A stretch of DNA of 64,000 nt from Cryptomeria japonica. Taxonomy: Eukaryota > Streptophyta > Pinopsida > Cupressales > Cupressaceae. The stretch spans positions 187,454,119-187,518,118 of the forward strand of contig NC_081410.1 of NCBI RefSeq assembly GCF_030272615.1, written 5' to 3'. This document shows positions 26,944-37,739 of this stretch, one piece after another (the first letter of the stretch is position 1; every line of letters begins with the position of its first letter). Both the position numbers and the translations under genes were made by a program. The notes beneath the pieces are model-generated. The model worked only from the letters and a program-made list of their open reading frames with translations, had not been told where the DNA came from and ran no database searches.

Positions 26944-29274
26944 TGCAGTTTTTCTATTCTCCATCCTTTAACCAAGTTGTAAACTTGCAAGCAAATGTAG
27001 CTTTGGTTGTGACCATGGAGGCTCACCTCCCAACCTAGACCTACAAGAGGCCACCTCTGAGCTAGGAGAACCAAGAAACAAACGGGTAACACACACACAC
27101 TCAATACACAATATAAGAAGACAAATTTTACAAAGAATCATTTCAACAATGAACTCCCAACCCAAGGCTTGCACATAGCCAACAAGTGACTCAAAACAAT
27201 GGGGTGAAGATGGACCCAAATCTAAGGGGAAATCTACAAATAAACCTTTGTTAACCACATGCCTTCACAAGGCTAAAAATGTATCCATCTACTTGGTCTC
27301 TCACATGACCAAAATAATCCTTATGGCCCCCAAAGGCTTCAAGCCAAAACTCCCCTTATGACCCCTAAATTTTAAACAAAACAAATATAGCAGCAAGGAT
27401 CCCATATCCTTGTTTACCCTTCCCTTCCAAGAAGAGAAACTCTACACCCAAAGATTATCCTAAAACCATTCACCCCAAGACTACTCTTCCCTCCCAAGGG
27501 TGAGCTTAGTCTTGACTCCCACAAACACAAAAATACATGAAATCCAAATGGAAATAAACTAACAAAAACTCGAATACCATAGTTCATAGATCTAAAAGCA
27601 CATTTAACACATAAACAAAAATAAGATTTACAAATGACGTTATGAATGCATCTAAGCTATAGTATCAAGAACACCATCCTTCTCTCCTGCCAATGGTATG
27701 TGTGTTGTAGAAGAGTTTCCCAATTCCCCTTACTAGTCTCCTTAGCCAGTTTTTCTATCTTCCAAACTAAAATTACTACTCAAAAACTTAGTCTCCAAGA
27801 TTGGAGAGTGGGTGATCAAAGTCCCAAGTTTGAATCTCTTCCCTAAGTAGGCTCTCCTCACAATTTCCAACTTCCTTGGAAAGGATGTGAGATCCCATAG
27901 GTTGATCTTCCCAACCTCTTACATGATTTCTAAAAATGGTAACTAAAAATGTAAGTGAAAGTGGGGAAGAGCAACAATCACTAAAATGGAAGGTTGTCTT
28001 ACCAAGGGTCAATCCTCAAAAAGTTGAATTTTCGTCCATCCATGAAACCCACTTTTGAGGTGACTTGATAGTCACATGTGAGTGGTCACATGAGTAAAAA
28101 TGACCTTTACCCATAGGTATATCATATGGACCTTTAGAAGTGCCCTAAACTCAACCCTAGGAGTTAGTTTGACCCCCCAAAAACCCACCTAAAGTTTGTC
28201 TACGAATCAAACTTGATTTGACCAAACTAATGGCTCTCTAACAAAGTCATCTTTTGGGACCATAACAAGATATTTGAAAAATGCATTGGGTTTAACAAAT
28301 TCCCTCCAAATGACATGTCATTTCCAACTCACACACATCACAAGTGTCAAGTGACACCATAAAATACACATCACTAAAATACACTTGGCATGTCCTTTTT
28401 TGGGAATAATAACATAACAATTACAAATATGAACTTACACAAAAGAATCACTATTACAAAATTAAATACATCACATATGAGGTATTGTCTCTCCAAATAA
28501 ACAAACCATGGCTTCACTATTTCACATAGGTTTGGTCTTAGTTCTCTGTAAAATTTCATGGTCATGTGGATTAATTTCCTGCACATCTCATTTCACACAT
28601 TAGTAGTCCAAAACCACATGCATATATAAGTAGATGAAAGGAATACACATCAGACATATACCGTTAATTTCACAACATCTCATCAATTGATCCAAATCGA
28701 AGAATAATAGAGATAGTATCCATATACACTGTTTTCCTAGCAAATCCATATGAAATCAATTACTCAATTGAATCATCATAAGCATCATATAAATCAACTC
28801 TCCATAAAACATGCATGAATGTATCATATCATCATCAATCATAAATACTAAAATCAACATAAGATGGAATACATCATATTCAATGATATCAAATCACCTG
28901 ACAAAAAGTATGTAAATCCATAATGCATCAAAATATGCATTGCAAGGTAAAATGGTTTCATAACATGGTTCAATTACTTTTCCCAACAATTCTCATGTGA
29001 CCATATACTCATTTGCAACACTAATGAAATCATATCAAATATTCACCAATTAGGTTTGCATAAAGGAATCACAACATCATCAACTTAAGTATCGAAATTA
29101 ATCATAAGGTGGAATACATCTTATCCACTAGTTTCAAGAAGATCATATGTCAAAAGGTCTTATGACCATGATGTATCAATGCTATATCTTGAAAGATAAG
29201 TCCATAACAAAAATAAAAGATATTTTTATGATGGGTTTGAGATAGGACCCCAAACCCTTAACAAATATAAGATG
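26944..29274 (-). mobile_element. LTR-like block R1, copy 2, left part
   Basis: It is homologous over its length to 18836-21100 or so; for example both contain GTGACCATGGAGGCTCACCT and the stretch around CAAGTGACACCATAAAATAC. It is interrupted after ATATAAGATG (29265-29274) by the Penelope-like insertion and resumes at 32305. It has no coding potential. Confidence 0.8.
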
Positions 29275-29609
29275 GTAGACATCAAGTTTCCATAATCCAT
29301 GATATAAAAATCTTGAGTGTTTTCAGATAAGATTGTGTATGAGTTTTTTCCATCAATGTTTCGGATCACACTCTCTAATCCATCATCAGGATGACAAATA
29401 GATAGCATGCACAAAATGAGAAGATGACCAAGTAGTAGACCAAGTGAGCTAAAAAGTGGAAGGGAGGAGGCACAAGGTTCAAGGAAGGCTGATAGGACCA
29501 CAAACAAGGAACAAGAGAGCGAAGAAAAGAAAAGAGACAAAAAGCAAACAAGATAAATAAGAATAAAAAGAGAAAAGAAAAACCAGAAAATAAACTCAAA
29601 ACAACAAAC
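29275..29609 (-). repeat. inverted pseudo-LTR portion of the Penelope-like element
   Basis: Read on the minus strand it has a T-rich stretch, then a hammerhead-like motif, then ATACACAATCTTATC... and ends by ATGGTAGACATC. The last part matches the plus-strand right end of the insertion near 32258-32300. An inverted pseudo-LTR copy at the 5' end of a truncated Penelope-like element is a known arrangement. Confidence 0.6.
29350..29395 (-). ncRNA. hammerhead-ribozyme-like motif
   Basis: The minus strand contains the core CTGATGA, a stem II formed by GGAT and ATCC, then GAAAC, with flanking CATC and GATG able to form stem I. Penelope-like elements are known to carry hammerhead motifs in their pseudo-LTRs. 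There is an extra T between CTGATGA and stem II, and the cleavage triplet reads ATT where an active copy would need a U-containing GUH-type triplet; CGTT to CATT decay would explain this. It is probably an inactive relic. Confidence 0.45.
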
Positions 29610-30221
29610 ATGTATATATTTGTTGTTTTCCTATTGCATGGGTTAAATGGAAAACAAATTTGCAGAGCTATTTTTCAAGATAGGTCTTGCATCTCTCCCA
29701 AGCCCTCTTCTTCCTATTCTCCCCCCCCCCACTTTATCTCTTTCCTATATATTGAGGGCATTTCTCATAAAATCTCTAAGATCTTCTTAAAAAGAGGTTT
29801 TCGTTGTGCCTTCGATCTTGTTTCCACCTTGAGGGACCAATTGCCTACCTTGAAAGACCCTAGAGACATTCTCCTAGACTCTGGAATCTACAAGATAGTG
29901 TGCTCGTGTGGAACCCCTTATATTGGTGAAACGGGCTGCTCCTTTGCCACCAGAATCAAAGAGAATAGTGCTGACATTAGGTTGGAGCGTATTTCCAAGT
30001 TGACTTTGGCTGAGCATGCCTCTTCCACCAAACACCATATTTATTTGGAAAGAACCCAAATCTTGTGCAAGGAAGAGAATTTTTTCAAACGCAAGCTCAA
30101 GGAAGCCATTGAGATCAACAACCATGCTTCCAACCTCAACCGAGATGAGGGATGGGGTCTTAGTCTTACCTGGATTCCCCTCCTCTCAAACCTTCGCTAT
30201 TGCCATCTTTATTATTCTTGA
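29610..30221 (+). CDS. GIY-YIG endonuclease domain of a Penelope-like element (C-terminal part)
   Basis: A 203-codon open frame. Residues 46-80 read YIEGISHKISKIFLKRGF and on, the connector that precedes the nuclease. GIYKIVCSCGTPYIGETG (about residues 92-109) holds GIY, a Cys-x-Cys pair and YIG. TRIKE supplies the catalytic-type Arg, AEHASSTKHH the His, KEENFFKRKLKEAIEI the Glu region, and NHASNLNRDEGW the terminal Asn. In Penelope-like elements this nuclease nicks the target DNA. The RT that normally precedes it is missing, so the copy is 5'-truncated; the first 20 or so residues may not belong to the protein. It ends at a TGA, the natural C-terminus. Dryads of conifers are the closest known comparison. 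I cannot rank homologues without a search. Confidence 0.88.
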   Translation: MYIFVVFLLHGLNGKQICRAIFQDRSCISPKPSSSYSPPPHFISFLYIEGISHKISKIFLKRGFRCAFDLVSTLRDQLPTLKDPRDILLDSGIYKIVCSCGTPYIGETGCSFATRIKENSADIRLERISKLTLAEHASSTKHHIYLERTQILCKEENFFKRKLKEAIEINNHASNLNRDEGWGLSLTWIPLLSNLRYCHLYYS

Positions 30222-32110
30222 GTTCTCTTCTTTGGTTTCTTCTCTCTCCCTTCCTTGTCCCCTTTTGGTGTCTTTCTCCTCTAGCATTCCCTCTCGTCCT
30301 TCGGTGGTTCCCACCTTGTCTTATTTATCCTTCTTTGGTTTGTTGTCTCCTCTCTTTGGTAGGTTTTGTTCTTCTCTTCCTTGTGGCTTCTTCGTGGGTC
30401 AGATTCTCTTTTTCTCCCTTCTTGTTTGTGGTTTCCTTTCTCATATATATGGATATACATACCTATATTCATTCTTTTTCTTTGGCCTTTTTATTCCTTT
30501 GTTTGGGGTTCTTTTTGTCTCTCTCTTTTATTGTTTATTTTGATTTTTTGTGGTTTTCTTTGTCATTTTATTGCTTATTTTTTTGTTCTTGTGGTTCCCC
30601 CTTTTCTTTTGTTTTCATTCCTTTCTTCTTTTTCATTTTATTTTTGTATGCTTGCAAAAATACACATGAATATATTCATCAATATTTATACATGCAATAT
30701 TATAATTATTGAATATATATAATATATTCATTCAAATTTATGTATATTTAAAAACACACACATATATATAGCATGCGTTGTTTGACTGTGAATCAAATTT
30801 GTAGCTACTCCTTTATGCCTTAATTCAGACTCCTCCTGAACCATAGAAATTTTAGTCTCTGGGTTCTATTTTTAATCTGGTAGGAACTGCCTTCAAATCT
30901 TACCTCAAATGTCATATCTGACTACAGGCTTCGAAACCACAAGCATCGTGCTTGGATATCATCTAAAATATCAAATAAATTCTATCACATTCGTGGAACA
31001 CTATGGGACGAATTTTGACATCATGTTGATTGCAATAGCATAAGATTAATGTCAGTGACCCAACGCAATCTACTTTACATGTGTTATCTTAGTATTTTGA
31101 GTTTATTAATCTGATAAAAAATTTCTGGGTATTGTGTTGATACGATCTCAAAGACCTTCTAGTTAGAACTAGGATATAGTGTTGATTTCCGCCAATTGTA
31201 AAAGAGCTATACTCAATGATATTGTTCATCATTATAACAACTTAGTTTTTTTTCAAATTACATGTCCTACATTGGAGCTACCCTTTATGACCATTCAATC
31301 ATGAAGGTGCATTTATTGGACATGAAAGAAAATAATGTCAATGAAAACGACATTTAATTCAATATTCTATATTAAAAGGATCAGGAATACAATACAATAC
31401 AATAACTTGTTTTTCCCAACTCACGATTTATTCTAAATAAACAATTCTCATTACATATACTAGTCTACTATATTCCCAAGTTGCATATCCATTAATAAAA
31501 CATCTAGACATAGAGAAGGGGCAAAAAGAAAAGAGGGCGAGCTTTCATTCTATCGAATAATGAATATATACCAAATCTAGTAAGGCCATACAAGGATAAT
31601 TAAATTCTCTAAGTACACAATCTTTATCAAACATTGCAACCACTACCAAATGTTATCTAGTTACTTTGACCAAAGATTCCAGTGTTGCAACTTGGGCTTT
31701 GATACCAGTCATTTTCACTTGGTTAAAAAGTGGGCATGACATGTGTGTCTTTTTAATCTTTTGGTTTTTTCTTTATGTGTTTTATTCTTTTATTTGTGTG
31801 ACTCCTTTTTTTGTTCTTTTTGTTCTTTTTTTTTTTGTGTGTGTGCACCTATCCTTTTGCTTCTGTTTGTTCTTGGGTTTTCCTCTTTCTTTTGTGGTTG
31901 TTCTTTAATTCCTTCTCATTCATTTTTATTCTTTTTTATTTGTATGTTGGTATAAAATTTATATATGAATATATTCATATATTTTTATACATACATACAA
32001 GTGTATAATTTTTCCTTTCTTTTATTCCTTTCCTCGTGCTTGTGTTCCCCCCTTTTTTCTTTTGTGTTTGTTTATTTCTTTTTATTCTTTCATATTGTTT
32101 GTTTGCTTGC
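30222..32110 (+). other. Penelope-like 3' region, T-rich, no gene
   Basis: Pyrimidine-rich sequence follows the stop codon. A T-rich segment ending in TTTGTATGCTTGCAA (to about 30655) has a similar partner ending in GTTTGCTTGCAATA (about 32030-32115), about 1.45 kb apart, suggesting two partial tandem pseudo-LTR copies. The open frames here are low-complexity Phe/Leu/Ser translations. About 30770-31660 is unassigned. Confidence 0.5.
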
Positions 32111-32111
32111 A

Positions 32112-32202
<91 letters not shown>

Positions 32203-32270
32203 CACACAAATATATATATATACACACACACACAAACACACATATATATACATATACATACACAATATTA
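32111..32270. repeat. compound microsatellite (TA)n(TG)n(AC)n
   Basis: TA, TG, CA and TA/CA blocks run in succession near the right end of the Penelope-like insertion. The TG and AC runs can fold on each other as a long hairpin. Confidence 0.93.
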
Positions 32271-32304
32271 TCGAGAAACACTTAAGACTTTTAGATATAA
32301 GATG

Positions 32305-32490
32305 CATAAGCCATTTTTATCTAATCATCCACAAGGAGGTCCACATTCACTAATTTACTCGGCTAACCTAGTTCGTCATACTGAATCAACACATCTTTAC
32401 TTAGTGTTCCAACCATCCATGCAAGTTGTTAATAAGGTCAACCATGGTCAAACTAGGTTAATCTAGAGTTTGATCAGGATGAGTACTACA
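32305..32490 (-). mobile_element. LTR-like block R1, copy 2, right part
   Basis: It resumes the alignment to copy 1 (about 21108-21295), sharing CATCCACAAGGAGGTCCACA, and ends GTACTACA as copy 1 does. The sequence after 32490 differs from that after copy 1. Confidence 0.8.
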
Positions 32491-33224
32491 AATAATAGTT
32501 GAGTAAATAGTAAAATAAATTATGGCATGTCTTTTATTATCAATCTACTTAATTATATATGTGTTTAAGCCAATTAGATCTGGGAAAAATAATTTCTAAA
32601 ATTTATATGCTTAAAAATCATACATCTTAACTTTTAATATAAAAAATAGAAAACATTAAAAAAAAATTACAATTATTATTGGTGAAAAAGCAATTGAATA
32701 ATGAGTTAAGAAAAATTGATTACAATACTACTCACTTAACAACAAATACTCTGTTAACAACTTTCTTAATAGAAGAGAACATCATCCTCATTGAATTTAT
32801 GTCAACTTTAATGTCAAATGATAGTCTTCCAATCAAATCTTCACTATAATTAAGACATCCCAATGTCTATCTCTTTGAATTTTTTTTTTGAAATTTTTGA
32901 TAAACTTAAAACAATCTAAATGACTGAAAAAATAGAAAGTAAGTTCAAAATAAAACAAAACAAATTTTGTGTTCATATAATTACAATCAATTTTTTATCC
33001 GCTTGCATATTATTTTTTAATGCTATCTTCTTTTATCTTTCATTTATCCTTTCCCTTTGAAATTATTTTCTATGTAGCCAAGCCAACTATTATAGAAGAC
33101 TTAAAAGAAATCTATGATCCATTAGCATTGGAGATCAATAGGGCACTACCTTGTCTTAGATAAATTTTTTTATCAATTGGGACTGGGCCAGAGGCTCCTT
33201 ATCCTTAATTATTTCTTTAAATAT
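32491..33224. other. unassigned AT-rich DNA
   Basis: No ORF, repeat partner or motif was recognised between the R1 block and gypsy LTR B. Confidence 0.5.
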
Positions 33225-34541
33225 TGTATGTGCTTAAAATTGTCATTTCTTAACTAGAAATAATAAGGAAAATCATGAATCCCTTAACTATGCAAGAAAT
33301 TCAAACGTAAACCAATGAAACAGGTGCATAATATAATCAAATTTAAACAATATAAAACTCCCTATTTTGTATCATAGCTTCCATTATTCTTCTCTTCTTT
33401 GTGGTATGATGGCGCTAACAATGTGGAATTGAGACAAAGATTCAAAGTTCGTGATTGTTGAAAAATGGAGATTGAATGGTGAGTTTATAGATTTTTGGGT
33501 GAGATTGATTGAGAGGTGGAACATAATGATTACGAGGTGGAACTGAGGTGAGCTCACATGTTGATTGATAGTTGAACTGCTGATTTGGAGGTGGAATAGA
33601 ATTGATTGAATAGTTAATTGAGTTAACTAATTGAGAAAAAAAACTGATTGAAAGATGAAAAAGAATGATTGGAGGAAAATTAAAGAATGATGTAATTAAT
33701 CAATTAATTGAAATGATCAATAACTAAGATGACTGGTTTTTGGAAAAAAAAGAAAAGTGGAAAATAGAAATAGGGATTGGAAAGATAATGATTTAATTAA
33801 TTAATTAATTTAATTAATTTAATTAAATAATTTAGCATGTTCTTGCACTTTGACTTTGGTTTTCAATTTAATCTTTGCATGAGATTTAATTCAAATATTG
33901 AATTTATTTTAAATTCAATTTGTTCTTTGAATATATTTATAACTTGTCTTTGGAATTCAATTTGATTTTTGAAATCATGCACATGTATTTGTAATTAGAA
34001 GAAATATGAATTTGAATGAAATTTGAAGAATTAATGAAATTAAATGAAATTAGAAGAACTAATGAAATTAGATGAAATTAGAATTTGGGGATTTGGAATT
34101 TAAAGATTTAATTAGCTAATTAAATAATTTAAAGAAACTATTTAATTATTTAGAAATTGAATTTAATTAAATAATAAAGATTATTCAAATTAAAGGATCA
34201 AAATCACAATTAATTAAATAATTAATATTTAGAAAAAGGTTAAATGATTAATTGATTAGAAATAGAAATTGAGAATGAATTGATTTAAATAATAAAGATT
34301 ATTTAAATTGAAATATTAATAATCACAACTAATTATATAATAAATATTTAATTAACATTGGAAAATCGTTTAAATGATTAAACGATGATAGAATTGAAAT
34401 TGGAATAATTAATAAGATGACAAAAAAATATGAATTTAGAAGAATAAGATTAATTAATTTAATTAAATAATTAAAGAATTATTTAATCAATTTGGATGAA
34501 TAATTAGTACATGATCAATGAGACATCTTTAGGTGTCTACA
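33225..34541 (-). mobile_element. gypsy LTR B (3' LTR, minus strand)
   Basis: 1317 bp with TG...CA ends (TGTAGACACCTAAAGATGTC on the minus strand). It is homologous to LTR A and LTR C. A PPT-like purine tract (reverse complement of TTTGCCCCTCTTTGA, 34542-34556) lies on its internal side, which makes it a 3' LTR. Confidence 0.85.
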
Positions 34542-36366
34542 TTTGCCCCTCTTTGAGATGGTGTCAGAATGACTTTGTTTCAAAGAAAATGAAAAATTTA
34601 TGCCCCAGTATGCCCTGATGACGCTTAGGGTGTAATGCCCCCTCGAGAGATTGTTTATGCATTAAATGTATGAATGATCTCTCGAAAGAAAAAGAATATG
34701 AGATAGAAAAATCGTTAGTTGATTAGAGATAGAGATAGGTGATGTGAAGATGATATTGAGATAGAATATGAGATAATGAACCTTAGAATGAAATAGAATA
34801 AAAGATGAGAATTAGAAGCAATTGAGGATTACTGATATGAAATGATGGATTGAAATGATAGATTGAAATGATTATTCATAGGACAATATATATTCATCAC
34901 TGAGCCTTATTATGTAACAATGGAGCTTTTCACATTAGGGTATAAGGAACCAAGATGTAAAGATATCGCATTGAAGCAAAACACATATAGCAGACAAGGA
35001 GTGAACCATCCATTCTGGTTGTAGTTCCAAGGATTGAGGTATGTGTGATAGTCACAAGCATAGTTATCCTTCATGGGACACTTGCCAAATGAACGTACCA
35101 AACACAGACACCCACTGGAACTATTGCCCCAAGACTTCATTGGTCCACACCACAAACAACAAACAAAGAAAAATATAATGCCCATCATGGCTCCTCTAGT
35201 CACTTGTGGACATCCTTGAGTAGCATAGGAACACAATTTGTCACCAAATGATAAAAGATAAATACTAACTAGGACAAAATCCAGCAACCATACTGATTTG
35301 TGTCTTCGTTTTGATTGTTTCATGTGATGGTTGATAATGTCTGATCTCAGAAAGTGTGGACCCCATTTAAGACTGACATGTCTAATTTCGAGTGTATCCT
35401 CTTCTTCTTAAGACAAGATAATGATCAATTGATATTGATATTTGATACGACTGATAAGACAATTTGATCAGTTAATTGCATAATTTTGACTGGATAGTTG
35501 TATCCTTTGTTAACTTCATGCAAAGTGTTTGTTGGATATCTGCTAGGATGTTTGATTCTTGCGAGACATTTTATTGCACATTTTTTTTATTGTTTTTGGT
35601 TGATTTTTTTAGGATCGTATTTGAATGTTTTTGAGTTTTTTGCAGGATCATTTTTTAATGTTTTTGGTATTTTGTGCTTTTCAATGTTTCTAGTTTTTAT
35701 GTTTTTCATTGCTTTTGGATTTTTTTGAGGACATTTTATGATTTTTAGGATTTTTTCAACTATGCCCCCAGTATGCAGACCTATACAACATGATGATCAA
35801 TAGAATGCATGTGGAGACAATGAATTTTTTACATGACCTTTGTTAATGCAATATGTATGATGAAGATGCATTTCCCATTCAAACAAGGATTATTGTGTTT
35901 GTTTAACATTTCGTAATACACCAATTGAATTGGACGTGCAAGACATTTCATAGATAAGCGATCGATCGATCCTTAAGGTCCCTTTGGAACATCCAAATTA
36001 ACACACTTAGTGACTAGGATTTACAAATGGAGACGCAAAAAAATTCCCCATTGGTTCTTGAAACTTTGATCTTCTTTTGCCCATGTGTGTGCAAATGAGT
36101 CAATTCTCGCTCTTCTGTTCACTAAAGATCCTTAGCATCCTATATGACTAGCTACATGGATTATTATAACTTCAAAAGCATCCTGAATAGAGCCTTGCTA
36201 CTAGCAAGCTTTTAGAGCTTCGACAAGGTTATAGATTGTAATTTCTCAAATATTGCTCCATTGCCAGCAGGCATTCATAGCCCTGATGGAGTTACTCGCA
36301 TGTTCCCATAGTCAATATTCATGTTGCACCTGCATGCGTGATATTTCAATTATATATCATTGCTCT
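34542..36366 (-). other. gypsy 3' internal non-coding region, copy 2
   Basis: It is collinear with 3142-5000 and 52091-53530, including the T-rich GTTTTTGG stretch near 35580-35760. No gene. The alignment stops at about 36366, shortly after TATATATCATTGCTCTT, where plus-oriented gag-like sequence begins, so an inversion or rearrangement junction lies here. Confidence 0.7.
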
Positions 36367-36408
36367 TAAAATTGTTTGTTGTTTCTTTCTTTTATCTCAA
36401 GAACAAAA
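36367..36408 (+). pseudogene. gypsy-derivative gag-like fragment, left of element B
   Basis: The 42 bases ending TTTATCTCAAGAACAAAA match the reverse complement of about 62130-62160 and continue directly into 43510. Element B therefore inserted inside plus-oriented gag-like sequence. Confidence 0.65.
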
Positions 36409-36500
36409 TGTGGGCAATATGGAAGAATTGATTATGGGGAGATTTATTATGTATTGTGTTGATGTGTTATCATTGATTTCAACACTAGCTATTATGGTTG

Positions 36501-36552
36501 GTTACCGACAGATAGGTTTTGGTTACCGACAAAAGATCTAGTGTTACCGACA
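36501..36552 (+). promoter_or_regulatory. three GTTACCGACA boxes at 21 bp spacing
   Basis: Perfect GTTACCGACA occurs at 36501-36510, 36522-36531 and 36543-36552. ACCGAC is the core of the plant DRE/CRT element bound by DREB/CBF factors. The same array is in the 3' LTR (42338, 42359, 42380), with the middle core mutated to ACCACC. That it acts as an enhancer is inference. Confidence 0.6.
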
Positions 36553-37060
36553 GAAGGGACTATCTGTTGGACACTTCTGACATGTTTGGATCAATGGAGT
36601 ATGTTTGGTTTTATGTGTTACATGCTCCTAGAGAATGTTTTGGTCAGTTGGTATTGACTTGGTGATCAGATGCTATCATACACTCTAGTAAGTCTATACT
36701 GGTAAGGGTTTAAGGTTTTATCGACATAGCTTTTACTAAGAATCCTTGAAAGGATGCATAAGTGGTGTTGGTGCAACTTCTAGATGGAATTCAGGATGCA
36801 GAAGGTGATCCTTGATCATGCCTCAACTGGTTGGAGACATTGCTTTGGTGTAGTGGACCTAGATTAGGTCTGGTGCCTATTAGGTTATGGACCGGTATCA
36901 TGTTAACATGTTCTCTACATGTTACTAGGATGATTTATGGATTGGTTAATGTTGTTTTGGTCTAAAGCCGACATGGCATATCATTGTAATATGGATGTAT
37001 GTAATGATCTTATTGTAATATCTTTTAGGTGGCCGACCTAATTGGTTTAGGCCTTAGGGT

Positions 37061-37072
37061 TTGTATAAATCA
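37061..37072 (+). promoter_or_regulatory. element B LTR TATA-like box
   Basis: TGTATAAATC lies about 650 bases into the LTR and is conserved in the 3' LTR near 42900. Confidence 0.4.
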
Positions 37073-37683
37073 ATGTAAGATCTCATTGTAAGATAACAGA
37101 TATGGGAAAAGGAATGTAATGTGCGAATAATGTAATATCATTTAGGCAGAGGATTTGGTTGATCATTGAAGATCAAATTGGGTTTATGTAAGAGGTCAAA
37201 GGCCTCCAGTATTGAGCTTAACCAGGACTGTAATCAGGCATGGTAGATGTTATCTCTGGCAGTTCATTCTACTGGATTATTGTCCAATTATCTTGAGGTG
37301 GTTATAACCTCTCTGTAGTTAGTGACTCTTTTGTAATGAGCAGTATGCTCTAGGCAATGTGACTTCTTGCATGTGTAGGCCCCTCATTGTATCATATACT
37401 TTCTACAAAAGTATCATCTGATTGTGGGTAGGCTTTCCACCATGCTTTTTCCCTTTACTGGGGTTTCCATGTACAAATCATGGTGTTATGTGGTATGGTT
37501 CCATTGTGTTTATTATCTATTTCATTATTAATTTGTATTGCTTACCAGTATCTATTTCTGTTATTCTGGTATTTAATGTTTATGTGCTCCGGTTAAAGGT
37601 TGTAAAGTGCATTAATTTATATAATCTATTGACAACTGATTCACCCCTCCCCCCCTCAGTTGTCCACCGGCTATCCTAACAAT

Positions 37684-37695
37684 TGGTATTATATC
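37684..37695 (+). other. element B primer-binding site (decayed)
   Basis: TGGTATTATATC lies two bases after the LTR. E has TGGTATCAGAGC and D TGGTATCAAAGC at the same place, so this is a mutated Met-tRNA primer site. Confidence 0.7.
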
Positions 37696-37739
37696 TTTGG
37701 TCCTCTTTTGTAAAAGTTTAACCGCTTGAGGTAGATCTT

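Larger units (their letters stand above)
29275..32294 (+). mobile_element. Penelope-like element insertion (5'-truncated, inverted ends)
   Basis: 3020 bp interrupts R1 copy 2. ATATAAGATG occurs on both sides (29265-29274, 32295-32304) and once at the uninterrupted site in R1 copy 1 (near 21100), which proves an insertion with a target duplication of at least 10 bp. It encodes a GIY-YIG endonuclease domain of Penelope type and no RT, so it is 5'-truncated. Its two ends carry the same sequence of about 45 bp in opposite orientation (ACACAAT..TTATC...AAACACT.AAGA), as Penelope-like elements with inverted pseudo-LTRs do. Confidence 0.85.
36409..37681 (+). mobile_element. element B 5' LTR
   Basis: 1273 bp starting TGTGGGCAATATGG (3' copy TCTTGGCA; an ancestral TGTTGGCA fits both) and ending CTAACA. 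Near its end is TGATTCACCCC...CTCAGTTGTCC, a poly-C box shared with the LTRs of D, E and F. Three GTTACCGACA boxes lie at 36501, 36522 and 36543. Confidence 0.9.

Noticed and set aside
30016-30722. Overlapping open frames of 118-175 codons after the GIY-YIG ORF
   Set aside because: Phe/Leu/Ser-rich translations of a pyrimidine-rich 3' region with no motif.
31666-32466. Several open frames in the T-rich and microsatellite DNA
   Set aside because: Low-complexity translations that end in repeats.
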